From contig HF994935.1 in assembly GCA_000434295.1 (NCBI GenBank), positions 106,013-170,012 on the forward strand: DNA of 64,000 nt. The letters are read 5' to 3'. The position numbers were made by a program, and so were the translations under genes. This document shows positions 34,405-43,357 of this stretch, piece after piece. Source of the DNA: Acetobacter sp. CAG:977. Lineage in GTDB: Bacteria > Pseudomonadota > Alphaproteobacteria > CAAGCB01 > CAG-977. The notes beneath the pieces are model-generated. The model was not told the DNA's origin. It did no database searches and saw only the letters and a program-made list of their open reading frames with translations. Every line of letters starts with the position of its first letter. Position 1 is the stretch's first letter.

Positions 34405-36276
34405 TTAAAATTCGGGCAGAGTTTCTTCCAGCTTTTTCTTTTCGTGAGCAGGCGCCGTTTTTTCTTCTTTTTCTGCGTCGACTTCGGGAGCTGAAGGCGT
34501 TTGATTCCACAAGACTTCGAAAACGGTTTGAGGTTCAGAAATTCCCTTTAAGGTGCGTTCGCCCAAAGGCTTAAAGGAATAAGATTTTCCTGCCGCCAGT
34601 TCTTTGACAACGTTGGAAACGAAGATTTGATCTTTGTCAGCCAAAGAACAAATGCGTGCGGCGATTTGAACGGTTGTGCCGAACAGGTCGTTTTCTTCGA
34701 CGATGGGTTCGCCGGCGTTTAATCCGATGCGCACTTCAAGCGGTACTGTGGGAGCCTGTTTGTTATATTTTGCAATGGCGCGCTGAATGGCGATGGCGGC
34801 ATCAACGGCGTTGGACGCCGAAGCAAACGAAGCCATCGTTCCGTCGCCCGTCAGCTTGACCTCGCGCCCGTTGCAGGTGCTGAGCGCCTGACGGACGATG
34901 GCGTTATGTTTTCGGATCAGCTGTTGAGCAATGGTATCGCCGACGTTTTGGGTAAAACTGGTGGAACCGACCATATCGGTGAACATGATGGTCATAATGC
35001 CGGATCCCGTTTTATCCGAAGCGTTTTCATCATTGTTCAGCCATTTTCCCATAGTTTTTTGGATTTGTTGCATAACTTCGGGAGACGCCTGATTTTCTTG
35101 GAACAGCTCCATTGTTTTTGCGCCGCCCTGCAACACGGGTAAATAAGACGGTTCAAGGGCATATTCGCCGATTTTGTCGCAAAACATTTCAGCCAAAGAC
35201 AACGATATGCCCATGACTTCAAGCAAACCGCACAGCAAAGTTTTGTTCTGTGCCTGAGTTATTTTTCCGTGTTTTGTCAGACATTCGCAAGCGCCCGACA
35301 TAAACAGGCTGATGCCGAAGCGGGCGTATGTGTCCAAATGAGTATTGTTTTGTTGCAGGTATTTTAAAATAACGACCAGCAAGGTGGTCAGTTTGAGATA
35401 TTCTTTTTCCAATTCCGGCGGGATGGCGACTTTATCACTTTCGGGTTGGGCTTCCTCCGTTTCGGTTTTTTCAGAATCTTCGGAATCTTCCGGTGTTTTT
35501 TCTTTTTTCATTTCGGGCGGTGAAAATTCGATCTGTCCTGCGGCGGGGGCGGGTTCTTCTTCGGGCAAAGCCGCTTCTATGGCGGCGATTTCCTCTTTGG
35601 AAGGCAACGGATCGTTCCCCATCATTTTATCCCAGATTCTGAACAGGAAATCAGCCATGCTTTTTGCCGCTTTGTCGCCGAAGGCAGAATCGGTGCCCGC
35701 TGAGAATTTAAACGGCGTTTCTTTGGGCTGGGAAGGAAGCTTGTCTTCATCGGAATGTTTCTTTTTTCCGCTTAATACGTCCCACGGCACCATTTTTAAA
35801 GACATCGGGATGGATATCAGCAAAAACAGCAAAATGAACAGCAGGAATATCAGGTGAGAAGAAATATCCGAAGGCAAATATCCGATTTCGGCAACGGCTT
35901 TCATAAAGATTGTTGCCGTAAAACCGGCGCCTGCCAAGGAAACCGTAATGACAAAGAACAATCTACCCAATGCTTCGATGACCGAAGCGGTATGTTCTTT
36001 TTCTTCGGTTTTCAGGGGCGGGAAGGGCTTGATAGGCGTTTTTTTCTTCAGGCTTGAAACGCGGATATATTCACTGAGGTAGATCAAGGCTTCTTGGAAT
36101 TTTTGGGTATCCAGATCATACGTTTCGCGAATGACTTTTGTCGGGCGGTTCAGGGAAAATTCCGTGCTTTTGGCGTATTCGATGGCTTCGGCGCGTTTTT
36201 CGGACGGGTAGCGTGCCAACAGATCCCACGCATCGTTTTGATAGACATAAACTTCATAATTAACGATATTAGACAC
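34405..36276 (-). CDS. Membrane class III adenylate/guanylate cyclase
   Basis: A ~623-residue cyclase. The N-terminal ~90 residues (NYEVYVYQNDAWDLLARYPS) form a small conserved domain; two membrane helices lie at ~120-145 and ~150-175; a long acidic linker and a helical region follow. The C-terminal ~190 residues hold the catalytic domain: first metal Asp in MFTDMVGST, Lys and second Asp in VKLTGDGTMASF, IGLNAGEPI, and DLFGTTVQIAARI. In that last motif the usual Asn of VNxAAR is Gln; Arg is kept. Only one domain is present, so it should act as a homodimer. The GTG at 36276 is favoured; a GTG ten codons further upstream is also in frame. Confidence 0.88.
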   Translation of the reverse strand: MSNIVNYEVYVYQNDAWDLLARYPSEKRAEAIEYAKSTEFSLNRPTKVIRETYDLDTQKFQEALIYLSEYIRVSSLKKKTPIKPFPPLKTEEKEHTASVIEALGRLFFVITVSLAGAGFTATIFMKAVAEIGYLPSDISSHLIFLLFILLFLLISIPMSLKMVPWDVLSGKKKHSDEDKLPSQPKETPFKFSAGTDSAFGDKAAKSMADFLFRIWDKMMGNDPLPSKEEIAAIEAALPEEEPAPAAGQIEFSPPEMKKEKTPEDSEDSEKTETEEAQPESDKVAIPPELEKEYLKLTTLLVVILKYLQQNNTHLDTYARFGISLFMSGACECLTKHGKITQAQNKTLLCGLLEVMGISLSLAEMFCDKIGEYALEPSYLPVLQGGAKTMELFQENQASPEVMQQIQKTMGKWLNNDENASDKTGSGIMTIMFTDMVGSTSFTQNVGDTIAQQLIRKHNAIVRQALSTCNGREVKLTGDGTMASFASASNAVDAAIAIQRAIAKYNKQAPTVPLEVRIGLNAGEPIVEENDLFGTTVQIAARICSLADKDQIFVSNVVKELAAGKSYSFKPLGERTLKGISEPQTVFEVLWNQTPSAPEVDAEKEEKTAPAHEKKKLEETLPEF

Positions 36277-36317
36277 GGCGAAATACCCAAAAAAAGCCCT
36301 TACCACATTATAAATAA

Positions 36318-36358
36318 AAAACAGCGGTCTTCAATGATTTTGAAAGACCGCTGTCCGA
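36318..36358 (-). terminator. Rho-independent terminator after rpmE
   Basis: ACAGCGGTCT (36321-36330) pairs with AGACCGCTGT (36345-36354), extended by TCA/TGA. Reading on the minus strand it runs into TTTTTTATTTATAA. Confidence 0.85.
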
Positions 36359-36372
36359 TTTTTTGAAAAGGC

Positions 36373-36597
36373 TTATTTTTTGCCGGTAAATGCGGCAAAG
36401 CGCTTGTTGAATTTCGCCAGCTGTCCTCCGCTGTCGACCAGGCGGTAGACGCCCGTCCAAGCCGGATGAGCCAACGGATCAATATCCAAGCGAATCGTAT
36501 CGCCTTTCTTTCCCATCGTCGAACGGGTTTTGAATTCCGTTCCGTCTGTCATAACCACGGTAATTTCGTGGTAATCGGGATGAATATCTTTTTTCAT
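36373..36597 (-). CDS. rpmE: 50S ribosomal protein L31
   Basis: A 74-residue L31 that bridges the two ribosomal subunits: [46 protein letters not shown] and KFNKRF. It is the alphaproteobacterial form without the zinc-binding cysteines. Start at the ATG at 36597 because GGAG lies at the right distance; the longer frame to 36672 has no family similarity. A strong terminator follows. Confidence 0.95.
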   Translation of the reverse strand: MKKDIHPDYHEITVVMTDGTEFKTRSTMGKKGDTIRLDIDPLAHPAWTGVYRLVDSGGQLAKFNKRFAAFTGKK

Positions 36598-36696
36598 TGC
36601 AATGCTCCAGACAACAAATTGAAGGCTTATTCTATACTCTTTGATTGCCGAAATTTCAAGTCGTTTTTGCAAAAACGCAAAAAAGGCTTTTCAATT

Positions 36697-37788
36697 TTAG
36701 CGTTCGGTCAGCTTAAATTCGATGCGACGGTTGTTTTTGCGGGCTTTTTCCGAGTTGCCCGACGACAAAGGCTGATGTTCTCCGAAACCGGCGGCGACCA
36801 AACGTTTGGGCGGAACGCCCTGAGAAATCAGGTATTGTACGACCGCAATCGCGCGTGCGGACGACAATTCCCAGTTCGAAGCATATTTTTCGTTTTTTAT
36901 CGGAACGTTGTCCGTATGTCCGTCAACACGCAACACCCATTGGATTTTTGCGGGAATTTTCTTGGAAATCTTTAAAAGCGTCTGAGCCAGTATCTTGAGT
37001 TGTTTTTTGCCTTTAGGTTCCAGTTCCGCCGACCCCGTTTTGAAAAACAGTTCCGATTGAAACACAAATCTGTCGCCTTCGATTCGGATGTCTTTACGGT
37101 CTTCCAGAATTTTGCGCAGCGTCCCGAAAAAGTCCGAACGGTAATACGAAAGCTCTGATGCCTTTTGAGCCAAAGCGCGGTTCAATTTCTTACCCAAATC
37201 GACGATCTGGGCTTTTTGGCGTTTCGAGAGCTCTTCGGACGCTTCAAGCGTCGCAGAAAGCTTTGCCAGCTCGGCATTCATTTTTTCGATGCGGCTGGTT
37301 AAAAGAGCAATGTGAACTTTGGCATCTTCGGATATTTTTCGTTCGTTTTTCAAATCGGCCTGATGTTTGGCGTTTTCTTTTTCCAACGCGTCCCGCCGTT
37401 GGGTCAGTGCCTTGATGTCCTGTTGCAACAAAGCGGCTTGTTTTAAAGTTTCTTCCAACGTTTTTTGCGTTTTATCATGATCGGCTTTCAGCAAATCCAA
37501 TTCGGAAATCAGCCGTTTTTCGGCATCGATTTTTTCGTTCAGGGAAACGGACAGCTCTTGAACATTTTTCTTTTCGACGGCCAATTCGTTCGCCAGCGAG
37601 CTCAGTTCTTCGTTCAATCTGAAAATTTCGTTATTTTTCGTGTCCAGATTTCTTCCCAAAAAGAAATGCGCCAAGACGAACAAAAGCAAAAAGAACAGCA
37701 CGACGATCAGCAACGTTGACAAAGCGTCAACGAAGCTTGGCCAGAAATTATATTCAGTTCTGTGGCGTGCTAAGCGAAATTTGCTCAT
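36697..37788 (-). CDS. MotB/OmpA-like peptidoglycan-binding protein
   Basis: A 363-residue protein with one N-terminal membrane helix (NFWPSFVDALSTLLIVVLFFLLLFVLAHFF) whose Asp21 corresponds to the ion-binding Asp of MotB/TolR. A long coiled coil (residues ~50-215) separates it from the C-terminal OmpA/MotB domain (VLRVDGHTDNVPI, WELSSARAIAVVQYLI, FGEHQP, NNRRIEFKLTER). The start overlaps the end of the MotA/TolQ-like gene (ATGA). Together they should form an ion-driven motor complex that acts on the cell wall. No flagellar genes are visible, so a flagellar role is unlikely from this window. Confidence 0.88.
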   Translation of the reverse strand: MSKFRLARHRTEYNFWPSFVDALSTLLIVVLFFLLLFVLAHFFLGRNLDTKNNEIFRLNEELSSLANELAVEKKNVQELSVSLNEKIDAEKRLISELDLLKADHDKTQKTLEETLKQAALLQQDIKALTQRRDALEKENAKHQADLKNERKISEDAKVHIALLTSRIEKMNAELAKLSATLEASEELSKRQKAQIVDLGKKLNRALAQKASELSYYRSDFFGTLRKILEDRKDIRIEGDRFVFQSELFFKTGSAELEPKGKKQLKILAQTLLKISKKIPAKIQWVLRVDGHTDNVPIKNEKYASNWELSSARAIAVVQYLISQGVPPKRLVAAGFGEHQPLSSGNSEKARKNNRRIEFKLTER

Positions 37789-38777
37789 GAATTTTTATCT
37801 TGTCCCGACACGGTGCGTACCAGCAATTTGAAAGAATCTCGCAATTCCTGCAACAAAGCGTCGTTGCGGGCATCCGATCGCTGATCCGCCTGAATTAAAG
37901 ACCTGTCGATGCGGCTGATCAATCGGAGCAATTCGGCATTGATTTGGTCTTTTTCCTGTTCTTTTGCGGTGTCTCTTTGCAACCTGCGCCGGATATCGGC
38001 AAGGCTTTCGACCATTTGTTCCAGCAACGCGTTGGCATAAGCGGCGTTTGACGTAACCATGTCGTCGCTGCTGGCGACGGAAGAAGAATATCTTGTCAAC
38101 GAAGACAAATATTCGTCCAATCCGTTATAGAAATTATTTTGTGCGCCGCCTGCCTGAATATCAAGGAAGCCCATGATCAAGGCGCCCGACAACCCCAACA
38201 AAGACGACGAGAAAGCGGTTCCCATTCCCTGCAAGGGCATTTCCAGCCCGTTTTTAATGGAATTAAAGACCTGAGTGGCATCTTCGCCCGAAACGTTCAA
38301 AGATCCGATAACGTCGCCGACGGCACCGACGGTTCCCATCAATCCCCAAAAGGTTCCCAACAATCCCAAAAACGTTGACAGACCGATCAAGTATTTCGAG
38401 ATATCGCGGCTTTCATCCAGCCTCATTCCGACGGAATCGAGAATTGTCCTGGCGATTGTAGGGGATAAAACGGCATTTCCTTTGGCTTTGTTGTTTTTCA
38501 GAACCAACGCCAAAGGCGAGAGCAGGCGCAATTTTTTTAAAACGGCGGGTTCCAGGGACAACGCGGGAGCCTTTAGCCAACGAATTTCCTTGCGCAACAT
38601 AAAGACGGAGCGGAAATTCAAAATGACGCCGAACATCAAAACCAACAAAATCAATCCGTTCAGTCCCGGATTGGTCAGGAACGCGTTTTCCAAAGCCGGA
38701 TACAGCAGCGTGCAAGCGCCGCCGACGGCGATCAGGAAAAACACCATGCGCGTAATGTAACGTTTCGGAGAATTCAT
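37785..38777 (-). CDS. MotA/TolQ/ExbB-family proton channel protein
   Basis: A 330-residue membrane protein with two hydrophobic segments near the N-terminus (residues ~10-55) and two later ones (LIGLSTFLGLLGTFWGLMGTVGAV and MGTAFSSSLLGLSGALIMGFLDI), which is the MotA/TolQ/ExbB channel pattern. The C-terminal ~90 residues are charged and helical. It is the upstream partner of the MotB-like gene and distinct from the TolQ at 49.6 kb. Likely role: converting ion flow into mechanical work on the envelope or on a secreted polymer. Confidence 0.87.
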   Translation of the reverse strand: MNSPKRYITRMVFFLIAVGGACTLLYPALENAFLTNPGLNGLILLVLMFGVILNFRSVFMLRKEIRWLKAPALSLEPAVLKKLRLLSPLALVLKNNKAKGNAVLSPTIARTILDSVGMRLDESRDISKYLIGLSTFLGLLGTFWGLMGTVGAVGDVIGSLNVSGEDATQVFNSIKNGLEMPLQGMGTAFSSSLLGLSGALIMGFLDIQAGGAQNNFYNGLDEYLSSLTRYSSSVASSDDMVTSNAAYANALLEQMVESLADIRRRLQRDTAKEQEKDQINAELLRLISRIDRSLIQADQRSDARNDALLQELRDSFKLLVRTVSGQDKNS

Positions 38778-38795
38778 GTTAAAAGCCCCTGAGTT

Positions 38796-39977
38796 TTAAC
38801 GTTCGTAGATTAAGACATCGGCTCTGTTCGGGATTTCCGATCCGGCGCCTCTTTGCCCCAAAGCGCGGATATCGACGCGCAGGCTGTTAATGCCGGCGCG
38901 GGACATATAAGACCTGACGGACAAAGCGCGTCTGAGAGATACTTGGCGTTCGCGTCCGTAATCCGGAGCCTTTGTCGGAGCCGAATACGCGAATACGGTC
39001 ATTCTTTTTTCGGGGTGTTTGCGCATATAAGCGATAAGGGTGTCCAGCGCTTTGCCCATTTCTTCGGTCAAATCGGCGGAGGTGTCTTTGAACAGCAAAA
39101 CGGCAGCCAACAGTTTTCTTTTTTGCGTGGCGATGACGGTTTCCGATTCTTTGGGCAGTTTCTGAACCAAAGCTTCCGAACGTTCTTTTTGCGTCATGTT
39201 TTCCGCGGTGCGGATAACGGAAGCAAAGGGCAGAATTTTTGTTTTCGGCTCTTTTGTTTCTTCTTTTTGAGCAATGCGTTCCGCTTCGTCACGCACGGTG
39301 GACGTTTTCTTTTTGCCTTTGGCAAAGAACGTTTCCGGTGCGGGGACGGATTTCTTTTCGGGCGGGGGCAGGACGATTTTTTCTTTGGATCTGTCTTCTT
39401 CCCGCGCTTCTTTTAACGCCTGTTGTTGTTCTAAGAAATGCTTGGAAATTTGCGGTTTGTTGTCATCATCTCTTGTTTCGGCGATTTTGATGCGGACGCG
39501 TTCTTTGATGGGAACGACTTTAACGGTCGGAACGGGTTTTGCCCGCGGTTTCAACCGATCGTGCTCGTCTTGGATTTTACTTTCCTTGACCTGATATTTT
39601 TTTGATTTGGTATTATTTTTAGATGACGTTTTTGATTTTGCCGAAGCCTTCAGAGCCGATTTGGACGCTTTTTTGGCAGTTGTTTTTGATTTTTTTGTCG
39701 GTTTTTTTGTTTCGACTTTTTTAGGGGCGACTTTTTTTTGTTCGACGCGTTTCAGACGAACGGGCTTTTCCTTCACCTTCGGAGCAGGCGCCGCAACAGG
39801 AGGCGCGACAGGCGCAACGACGGGAGGTGCCGCAGGCGCGGGAGCCGATGTCGTTGCATCTTTGGGAATAAAGTCTTCGGTCAAAACGTCAAGGTTCAGG
39901 GTAATCTGGGCATACACGGGCATTGCCGTCAGACACATGACGGCAATCAACGGGGTGATTTTTGCGAGTATTCTCAA
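38796..39977 (-). CDS. Exported OmpA-like protein with Lys/Ala/Pro-rich linker
   Basis: A 393-residue protein with a cleavable signal peptide (MRILAKITPLIAVMCLTAMPVYA), then an Ala/Pro/Val stretch and a long lysine-rich segment (residues ~65-165), and a C-terminal OmpA-like domain (LLFKDTSADLTEEMGKALDTLIAYMRKHPEKRMTVFAYS, RQVSLRRALSVRSYM, NRADVLIYER). The domain lacks the usual GHTD motif. It is directly upstream of the MotA/MotB-like pair, with the same orientation and a gap of 18 bases, so it is probably the periplasmic or outer-membrane partner of that motor. Confidence 0.8.
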   Translation of the reverse strand: MRILAKITPLIAVMCLTAMPVYAQITLNLDVLTEDFIPKDATTSAPAPAAPPVVAPVAPPVAAPAPKVKEKPVRLKRVEQKKVAPKKVETKKPTKKSKTTAKKASKSALKASAKSKTSSKNNTKSKKYQVKESKIQDEHDRLKPRAKPVPTVKVVPIKERVRIKIAETRDDDNKPQISKHFLEQQQALKEAREEDRSKEKIVLPPPEKKSVPAPETFFAKGKKKTSTVRDEAERIAQKEETKEPKTKILPFASVIRTAENMTQKERSEALVQKLPKESETVIATQKRKLLAAVLLFKDTSADLTEEMGKALDTLIAYMRKHPEKRMTVFAYSAPTKAPDYGRERQVSLRRALSVRSYMSRAGINSLRVDIRALGQRGAGSEIPNRADVLIYER

Positions 39978-39995
39978 AATCCCGAGCCCTTTCGT

Positions 39996-40952
39996 TTATT
40001 TCAGCGAATTTTTAAACATCCTTTGAAACAGGGTGCATAAAGAATCATTGACCGCCAAAATTGATCCGTCAAATAAAATTTCGTTGGTTTTTTCTTTACC
40101 GTCGATTGTGGAAACGTGGCCGCCGGCTTCTTTGACCAAAAGCAACCCCGCTGCGATGTCCCAAGGTTTAATGTCTTCTTCCCAATAGGCTTCGAATTTT
40201 CCCGCGGCGACATAAGCCAGATCCAGCGCGGCAGAGCCCATTCTGCGCACGCCGCCCGTATTTTCCATCATGGGCGCCAGCTGTTTGACAAAGCGTGCGG
40301 GATTAGAATGACCTTTATGGGGAATTCCCGTAACGACGACGGCTTCGGTCAAATCGGCACGGTTTGACACGCGCAAACGGCGGCTGGTCGAACCGACCAT
40401 TGCCCAAGCGCCTTTGCCTTTTTCGGCATAGAACAATTCTGCCGTAACGGGGTTATAGATGACGCCGGCGACGATTTCCTGATCTTCCTGCAAAGCCAAA
40501 GAAATTGCGAAATGACCGATTCCGTGCAGAAAGTTCATCGTGCCGTCAAGGGGATCGAGAATCCAACGGTGAGCCGTATCTTCGCCTTTGATTTCTCCGC
40601 CTTCTTCCTGAAGGAAACCGTAGCGGGGGCGGACTTCTTTCAAATATTCGCGAATGGTTTTTTCGGCATAAGTATCGGCGGAAGAAACGAAATCGGCGGC
40701 ACCTTTGCGCGAAACCTGCAAATTTTCGATTTCGCCGAAATCGCGCAACAGGTTGCGACCTGCTTTTTGAACGGCTTTAATCATGACGTTCAGGTTGGCG
40801 GACAGGGCGGATAAAAAGCGCTCTTGTCTGGAATCTCTGAATTTTTCAACGGCCTCAAGCCTTTTGCGTTCGGGGGATTTGAATTCCCGTTGTTTGCGGG
40901 GGGCTTTATTTCCTTCCGTTTTGCGTTCGGAGGGGCGCTGTTGGTTCATCAT
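39996..40952 (-). CDS. Inositol monophosphatase family protein (SuhB/CysQ-like)
   Basis: A 318-residue Mg2+-dependent sugar/inositol phosphatase. Metal-site motifs are FLQEEGGEIKG, WILDPLDGTMNFLHGIGHFAISLAL and, near the end, YWEEDIKPWDIAAGLLLVKEAGG. A basic N-terminal extension of about 50 residues (rich in Arg, Lys, Gln) is not part of the normal fold and might bind RNA or come from a start chosen too far upstream; an internal Met-Ile-Lys start is possible. It lies just downstream of efp on the same strand, a frequent alphaproteobacterial arrangement. Confidence 0.9.
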   Translation of the reverse strand: MMNQQRPSERKTEGNKAPRKQREFKSPERKRLEAVEKFRDSRQERFLSALSANLNVMIKAVQKAGRNLLRDFGEIENLQVSRKGAADFVSSADTYAEKTIREYLKEVRPRYGFLQEEGGEIKGEDTAHRWILDPLDGTMNFLHGIGHFAISLALQEDQEIVAGVIYNPVTAELFYAEKGKGAWAMVGSTSRRLRVSNRADLTEAVVVTGIPHKGHSNPARFVKQLAPMMENTGGVRRMGSAALDLAYVAAGKFEAYWEEDIKPWDIAAGLLLVKEAGGHVSTIDGKEKTNEILFDGSILAVNDSLCTLFQRMFKNSLK

Positions 40953-40989
40953 GATTGAAAGCCTTGTTCAAAAAGAAGTTGTTTGAAAA

Positions 40990-41553
40990 TTATTTTGCGC
41001 GTTCGACGTAGGTGCAATCTTCCGTCGCGACGACGATTTTTTCGCCCGTCGTGATAAAGGGCGGAACACCGATGCGCAACCCGTTGTCCAGCAGGGCGGG
41101 CTTATAAGAAGACGTTACCGTCTGACCTTTTAAAGCAGGTTCGGTTTCGACGACGGTCTGAACGACGTTCGTGGGCAATTCGACGTTGACGGGTTTGCCT
41201 TCGATGAATTCGACGATGACTTCCATGTTATCCTGCAAGAAAGCGGCGCGGTCCCCCAAAAGGTCGCGGGGAACGGAGAACTGGTCAAACGTTTCTTTGT
41301 CCATAAAGTTCAGCGTTTCGCCGTCCGAGAACATAAAGGTGCAATCGCGTTCTTCGGACATTAATTTTTCTACGGTATCTGCAGTGCGCCAGCGTTGGTT
41401 CGTTTTGACGCCCGTTTCGACGTCGCGCATATCGACCTGAATAAAGGCGCCGCCTTTGCCCGGAGTAATGATTTGGATTTTAATGACCGAGCAGGGTTTT
41501 CCGTTATATTCAATGACCCAGCCGGGGCGAATTTGGTTTGCTTGAGCTTTCAT
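40990..41553 (-). CDS. efp: Elongation factor P
   Basis: A 187-residue EF-P that relieves ribosome stalling at consecutive prolines. The modified lysine is Lys33 in TPGKGGAF, which fits the beta-lysylation type. Domains I-III are complete (RWRTADTVEKL, FMDKETFDQFSVP, ALLDNGLRIGVPPFITTGEKIVV). The modifying enzyme EpmA is encoded divergently 107 bases away. Several proteins in this window are proline-rich (the Clp-like tail, the DUF2155 extension), so EF-P is likely to be needed for them. Confidence 0.97.
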   Translation of the reverse strand: MKAQANQIRPGWVIEYNGKPCSVIKIQIITPGKGGAFIQVDMRDVETGVKTNQRWRTADTVEKLMSEERDCTFMFSDGETLNFMDKETFDQFSVPRDLLGDRAAFLQDNMEVIVEFIEGKPVNVELPTNVVQTVVETEPALKGQTVTSSYKPALLDNGLRIGVPPFITTGEKIVVATEDCTYVERAK

Positions 41554-41660
41554 GTTTTTTTCCTTTACATACGGACTAAAGTGTCAAAAAGTATTGCCGG
41601 AATTTAACAAATTCTTATTCTCAACGCAAGAGCAACCGCATAGACCGAGGTACATTTTTT

Positions 41661-42710
41661 ATGAAGACGCGCATCCCCGTATGGAACAAGACGTTATATG
41701 CCGAGCGTTTGCCCGTTTTAAAACAGCGGGCAAAGATTATCGAGACCGTCCGCCGTTTTTTCACGGACAGGGGGTTTTTAGAGGTGGAAACGCCGATTTT
41801 GCAGGTTTCCCCCGGTTTGGAGCCTCATTTAAAAGCGTTTAAGACGGAACTGGTCGAACCGTTGGGGCAGGCGGACAGGACGATGTATCTGCACACGTCG
41901 CCAGAATTTACGATGAAAAAGCTTTTGGCGGCGGGATTGCCCAAGATTTTTCAGATGGCAAGAGTTTTCAGAAACGAAGAACGCTCCGACCGTCACCATC
42001 CGGAATTCATCATGCTGGAATGGTACCGCGCGGGCGACGATTACCGCGTTTTGATGGACGAAACGGCGGATTTGGTGCGTGCGTGCGCCGCCGCGTGCGA
42101 CAAAAAAGTTTTAAAGGTTGAAGGCAGGGAATACGATCCGTTTTCCGATTGGGAACGCTTGTCCGTCGTTGACGCGTTTAAAAAATACGCGGACATAGAT
42201 TTGTTTTCCGTTTTGCCTTCGGAACCCTCTTTGGAACCCGACCCGCGCCCGTTCGCAAAAGAAGCCGAACGGATCGGGATACGGACGTCTGCCGAAGACC
42301 GTTGGGACGACGTCTTTTTCCGTATTGCTTTTGAAAAAATCGAACCGCATTTGGGCGAACACCGTCCGACGATTCTTTACGATTATCCCGTTTGCATGGC
42401 GGCGTTGTCGCGCAGAAAGCCTTCGGATCCGCGTTTGGCCGAACGTTTTGAAGTCTATGTCGGCGGGATGGAGCTTGCCAACGCGTTTTCCGAATTGACG
42501 GACGCCCGCGAACAAAGACAGCGTTTCGAACACGATATGGATTTAAAGGAAAAGCTGTACGGGGAACGCTATCCGATTGACGAAGATTTTATCGATGCCG
42601 TGGCGCACATGCCCGAATGCACGGGGATTGCGGTCGGCATAGACCGTTTGGTCATGGCGATTACCGGCGCGCAACGAATCGAAGACGTGCAATGGATGCC
42701 GGTTGCTTAA
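41661..42710 (+). CDS. epmA: EF-P lysine lysyltransferase EpmA (GenX/PoxA)
   Basis: A 349-residue class II LysRS-like enzyme without the anticodon-binding domain. Motif 1 (GFLEVETPILQVSPG), motif 2 (FRNEERSDRHHPEFIMLEWYRA) and motif 3 (GIAVGIDRLVMAITG) are all intact. It attaches (R)-beta-lysine to EF-P. The partner 2,3-aminomutase EpmB is not in the window. Divergent placement next to efp supports the assignment over a true lysyl-tRNA synthetase. Its 3' end overlaps the convergent ThiE-like gene by four bases. Confidence 0.95.
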   Translation: MKTRIPVWNKTLYAERLPVLKQRAKIIETVRRFFTDRGFLEVETPILQVSPGLEPHLKAFKTELVEPLGQADRTMYLHTSPEFTMKKLLAAGLPKIFQMARVFRNEERSDRHHPEFIMLEWYRAGDDYRVLMDETADLVRACAAACDKKVLKVEGREYDPFSDWERLSVVDAFKKYADIDLFSVLPSEPSLEPDPRPFAKEAERIGIRTSAEDRWDDVFFRIAFEKIEPHLGEHRPTILYDYPVCMAALSRRKPSDPRLAERFEVYVGGMELANAFSELTDAREQRQRFEHDMDLKEKLYGERYPIDEDFIDAVAHMPECTGIAVGIDRLVMAITGAQRIEDVQWMPVA

Positions 42711-43210
42711 ACCGAGATTTTTTTGGCGATGAAATCAACGTTCGGGCACGGCGTTCCCGTATCAACCAACACGGCGGGGACATTAAACAGCTCTGCCCAC
42801 CACAGGGTGTTTTGCAAGATATTTTCGCCCGAAAAAGCGATATAATCGGCGCCGGCTTCTCCTGCCGTCATGGCTTCGTGTCTGGACGAACAGACGACGC
42901 CGAGCGCGATGTCGGGTATTTTTTTGCGCAATTCGGATAAGTGCGGCGCATAATCGACCTGAACGCCGTCGCATCCCGTTTTAACGGCGGTATCGACGTC
43001 GTCTTTTAACAAAACGGCGATGTTTTGAGCCTGCAACGCGGGAATGAGCTTTTTTAAAACGTTTAAATGACCGTTTTTATCGGCGCCGTCGGGAAACGTG
43101 TACAGGAACGCATCGACCGTTTGGTCTTTTGCGAAGTTTTTAACGGCGTTTAAAAGATCGGCGGCGTTTTCGAACGTATCGGGGCTGATTAAATATAAAC
43201 CTTGCTTCAT
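42707..43210 (-). CDS. ThiE/TenI-like thiamine-phosphate-synthase family protein
   Basis: A 167-residue TIM-barrel-like protein of the thiamine phosphate synthase/TenI superfamily, shorter than ThiE (~210). Visible motifs are IAVLLKDDVDTAVKTGCDGVQV (usual DxxDlAlxxgAdGvHlGQ), GVVCSSRHEAMTAGEAGADYIAFS and the C-terminal PAVLVDTG. The His of GVHLGQ is Gln and the GxHxG loop is incomplete, so a true ThiE reaction is doubtful. A TenI-like or related role is more likely. It is convergent with epmA. Confidence 0.75.
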   Translation of the reverse strand: MKQGLYLISPDTFENAADLLNAVKNFAKDQTVDAFLYTFPDGADKNGHLNVLKKLIPALQAQNIAVLLKDDVDTAVKTGCDGVQVDYAPHLSELRKKIPDIALGVVCSSRHEAMTAGEAGADYIAFSGENILQNTLWWAELFNVPAVLVDTGTPCPNVDFIAKKISV

Positions 43211-43357
43211 TGACGGAAATCCTTATTTTTATGAAAAGATTACGCCAAAAGGCGTTTCGGCGCAACGCAGAAGCGTTTTTAACGCACAAGCCTTGCACAA
43301 ATTTGCGGAAGCTTTTATTTTAAACAGGCGGATTTTATTCCAAGGAAAGAAAAGACA

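Noticed and set aside
37785..38777. Flagellar stator MotA
   Set aside because: No flagellar genes are seen in the window and the partner has a long coiled coil; left as MotA/TolQ/ExbB family without a flagellar role.
41661..42710. Lysyl-tRNA synthetase
   Set aside because: The N-terminal anticodon-binding domain is missing and the gene is next to efp, so EpmA is the better reading.
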